DNA from: Burkholderiaceae bacterium
GTDB lineage: Bacteria > Pseudomonadota > Gammaproteobacteria > Burkholderiales > Burkholderiaceae
Length of the DNA stretch: 7,347 nt
Assembly: GCA_030151165.1 (NCBI GenBank)
Contig: JASLEM010000528.1
Location: 1 to 7,347, forward strand
Direction: 5' to 3'
Part shown: positions 5,846 through 7,347 of the stretch, piece by piece
Position numbering within the stretch: position 1 is the stretch's first letter
Layout of the letters: each line of letters begins with the position of its first letter
Notes under the pieces: model-generated
What the model saw: the letters and a program-made list of their open reading frames with translations, nothing else
Told to the model about the DNA's origin: nothing
Database searches by the model: none
Made by a program: the position numbers and the translations under genes

Positions 5846-6960
5846 GGGGTCTCGGGAACCTGTGTCGAGCGGGCGAGTGCGGCGACGAGCGCGGCGCAGT
5901 CGGCGGGCAACGGCGCGACGAGCTCGATGCGCTCGCCGCTGGCGGGATGGTCGAAGGCGAGCTGGCGCGCGTGCAGGAACATGCGCTCGAAGCGCACGCC
6001 CGGCACGGCCTCGCCGCGCGCGTAGCGGCGGTTGAGCGCGAAGTCGCCGTACTTGTCGTCGCCGACGATCACGTGCCCCGAGTGCGACAGGTGCACGCGG
6101 ATCTGGTGCGTGCGGCCGGTCTTGATCGTGACGTCGAGCAGCGTCGTCGCCGCGAACTGCTGCGCGATGCGCACGATCGAGATCGAGCGCTGGCCGTTCT
6201 CGTCGTCGTTGGCGACCGCGCGCACGCGGCGGTCGCCGCCGGTGTCCTCGGTGCGCTGCAGCGCGACGTCGATCACCTTCAGCTTCGCGGGCCAGCGGCC
6301 GACGACCAGCGCGGCGTAGGTCTTGCCGGTCTCGCGCGCCCGGAACTGCTCCTGCAGCGCCACGAGCGCGCTGCGCTTCTTGGCGAGCAGCAGGATGCCG
6401 GAGGTCTCGCGGTCGAGCCGGTGCACGAGCTCGAGGAACTTCGCCTCGGGCCGCGCGCGGCGCAACTGCTCGATGACGCCGAAGCTGACACCCGAGCCGC
6501 CGTGCACGGCCGTGCCGGACGGCTTGTCGATCGCGACCAGGAACTCGTCCTCGTACAGGATCGGGAACTCGCGCGGCGGCGCGGCCTCGGCGGCGGTGCT
6601 GGGCGCGGCCATGCGGACGGGCGGCACGCGCACGACGTCGCCGCCGGCCAGCTTGGTGTCGGCCGACGCGCGGCCCTTGTTCACGCGCACCTCGCCGGAA
6701 CGGATGATCCGGTAGACGTGCGTCTTCGGCACGCCCTTGAGTTCGCGCAGCAGGAAGTTGTCGAGGCGCTGGCCGTCGAACTCGGCGTCGACCGTCACGC
6801 TGCGGACGGCTGGCGCGGGCTCGGGCGCGACGGGCGGCTCGGGCGTGCGCACGGCGGGGCGAGCGGGTGCGGGCGACAGCTTCGAGACAGGCTGCGGTGC
6901 CGTCGTCGGCGATCCGGCGCGCGCCGATTTCGGCGTCGCCCGGGCGGCCGACTTCAGCAT
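5842..6960 (-). CDS. rluC: 23S rRNA pseudouridine synthase RluC
   Basis: From the ATG at 6960 the product is 372 residues. It isomerises specific uridines of 23S rRNA to pseudouridine (positions 955, 2504 and 2580 in E. coli). Residues 1-58 are a Pro/Ala/Lys-rich extension of low complexity. The S4 RNA-binding domain follows (RLDNFLLRELKGVPKTHVYR at about 65-84, GEVRVNKGR at 89-97). The RluA/RluC catalytic domain runs from about 131, with ILYEDEFLVAIDKPSG, HRLDRETSG (catalytic Asp183) and IKTGRTHQIRVHL (279-291). The start is uncertain: 6960 is the first in-frame ATG but has no Shine-Dalgarno sequence. The frame stays open upstream to 7290 with only GTG or TTG codons (for example GTG at 7011), and an opposing promoter occupies 7054-7083, so much longer forms are unlikely. 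It is the first gene of the four-gene minus-strand cluster and divergent from the presumed rne. Confidence 0.93.
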   Translation of the reverse strand: MLKSAARATPKSARAGSPTTAPQPVSKLSPAPARPAVRTPEPPVAPEPAPAVRSVTVDAEFDGQRLDNFLLRELKGVPKTHVYRIIRSGEVRVNKGRASADTKLAGGDVVRVPPVRMAAPSTAAEAAPPREFPILYEDEFLVAIDKPSGTAVHGGSGVSFGVIEQLRRARPEAKFLELVHRLDRETSGILLLAKKRSALVALQEQFRARETGKTYAALVVGRWPAKLKVIDVALQRTEDTGGDRRVRAVANDDENGQRSISIVRIAQQFAATTLLDVTIKTGRTHQIRVHLSHSGHVIVGDDKYGDFALNRRYARGEAVPGVRFERMFLHARQLAFDHPASGERIELVAPLPADCAALVAALARSTQVPETP

Positions 6961-7053
6961 CTTCACGGCGGCCGGACGCGGCTTCGCGGCAGCCGGCCGA
7001 CCGGCCTGCACTTTCCCCGCATCCCTCTCGCCCGAGGCCCGCTTGCCGCCCGT

Positions 7054-7083
7054 TTGGGCCGGCCTGCGTTTCGCCTCTATAAT
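7054..7083 (+). promoter_or_regulatory. Sigma-70-type promoter of a rightward gene, probably rne
   Basis: A perfect -10 box TATAAT lies at 7078-7083, with a partial -35 box TTGGGC at 7054-7059 (three of six matches) and an 18-base spacer. In such GC-rich DNA an exact TATAAT upstream of no leftward gene start is striking. Transcription would begin near 7090 and run out of the window. The target is not visible; rne is inferred from the divergent rluC-rne arrangement common in proteobacteria. Confidence 0.65.
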
Positions 7084-7089
7084 TGCCCG

Positions 7090-7347
7090 AACCACGTTAG
7101 CGCCATAAGTTCTTGATTTTCCAGAGTTTACCTTTGTGGGCTCCTGAAAACTCGACTGACCGGTGCGCCGGCGTGGCGCCGGAACTCGAAAGAGGCCCGG
7201 CAAACCAGGTGATGCAACGCGCTCGGCGCCTCGACAGGCCGGTGACCACGAAGTGGCCCGGCGGCCGAATGCAATGACGCGGAAGAGCAACGACTAATGA
7301 ACCGACCTGCATTCGACGCAGGCTGGAGATAAAGGTTTTCCAAGGTC
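7090..7347 (+). other. Long structured 5' leader running off the right edge, probably of rne
   Basis: This stretch contains no convincing gene and follows the TATAAT promoter, so it is read as an untranslated leader of at least 258 bases. Candidate hairpins on the plus strand are CCGGCG/CGCCGG (7168-7182, three-base loop); a two-part stem GCCGG + CCAC / GTGG + CCGGC (7238-7262, GAA loop); and CCTGC/GCAGG (7306-7322). It ends in the purine-rich GGAGATAAAGG (7325-7335), which could hold a ribosome site or unpaired regulatory segment. E. coli rne has a roughly 360-base leader through which RNase E controls its own mRNA decay; a similar role here is inference by analogy, as no coding sequence of RNase E is visible. 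Leftward open frames in this stretch are not supported as genes. Confidence 0.5.

Noticed and set aside
5947..7116. 389-codon plus-strand open frame opposite rluC
   Set aside because: It is the complement of a clearly conserved pseudouridine synthase, and its His/Arg/Ala/Asp-rich translation shows no recognisable domain.
7212..7277. 21-codon plus-strand ORF (starting MQRARRLDRP) in the leader
   Set aside because: The only ribosome-site-like bases are two nucleotides from the ATG, and the peptide is what the GC-rich hairpin would encode by chance.
7097..7343. Minus-strand short open frames and the long N-terminal extension of rluC to 7290
   Set aside because: They lie opposite the promoter and leader region, start with TTG or lack ribosome sites, and have no family resemblance.

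Overview
The window looks like chromosomal DNA from a GC-rich betaproteobacterium, most likely Burkholderiales (a relative of Rubrivivax, Roseateles, Methylibium or Rhizobacter). The grounds are strong GC bias at third codon positions, CorA and RluC sequences of betaproteobacterial character, and a minus-strand gene run rluC - HAD phosphatase - Rieske protein - S49 peptidase. I remember that run next to rne in Burkholderiales genomes. The genus cannot be fixed from sequence alone.

Layout from left to right: (1) the first 35 codons of a Kup-type potassium transporter on the minus strand, cut by the left edge; (2) an unrecognised minus-strand gene joining an N-terminal transposase-like helix-turn-helix to three predicted membrane segments and a C-terminal domain; (3) corA, a Mg2+/Co2+ channel gene on the plus strand, divergent from gene 2; (4) a short convergent junction with a perfect 16-bp palindrome; (5) a minus-strand membrane diguanylate cyclase with a periplasmic sensor domain, preceded by a good match to a flagellar sigma-28 (FliA) promoter; (6) the tightly packed minus-strand cluster rluC, HAD phosphatase, Rieske protein and S49 peptidase; (7) a divergent plus-strand promoter and structured leader running off the right edge, probably belonging to rne (RNase E).

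Functionally, the left part concerns cation transport (K+ and Mg2+). The middle is a c-di-GMP-producing enzyme probably co-regulated with late flagellar genes. The right part is a housekeeping cluster: 23S rRNA pseudouridylation, a small-molecule phosphatase, an iron-sulfur protein and a membrane peptidase. rluC-HAD and HAD-Rieske overlap by 4 and 8 bases, which suggests translational coupling.

I saw no tRNA, rRNA, insertion sequence, CRISPR array or prophage signal. The least ordinary items are the HTH-membrane fusion protein, the sigma-28-like promoter of the diguanylate cyclase, and the leader at the right edge.
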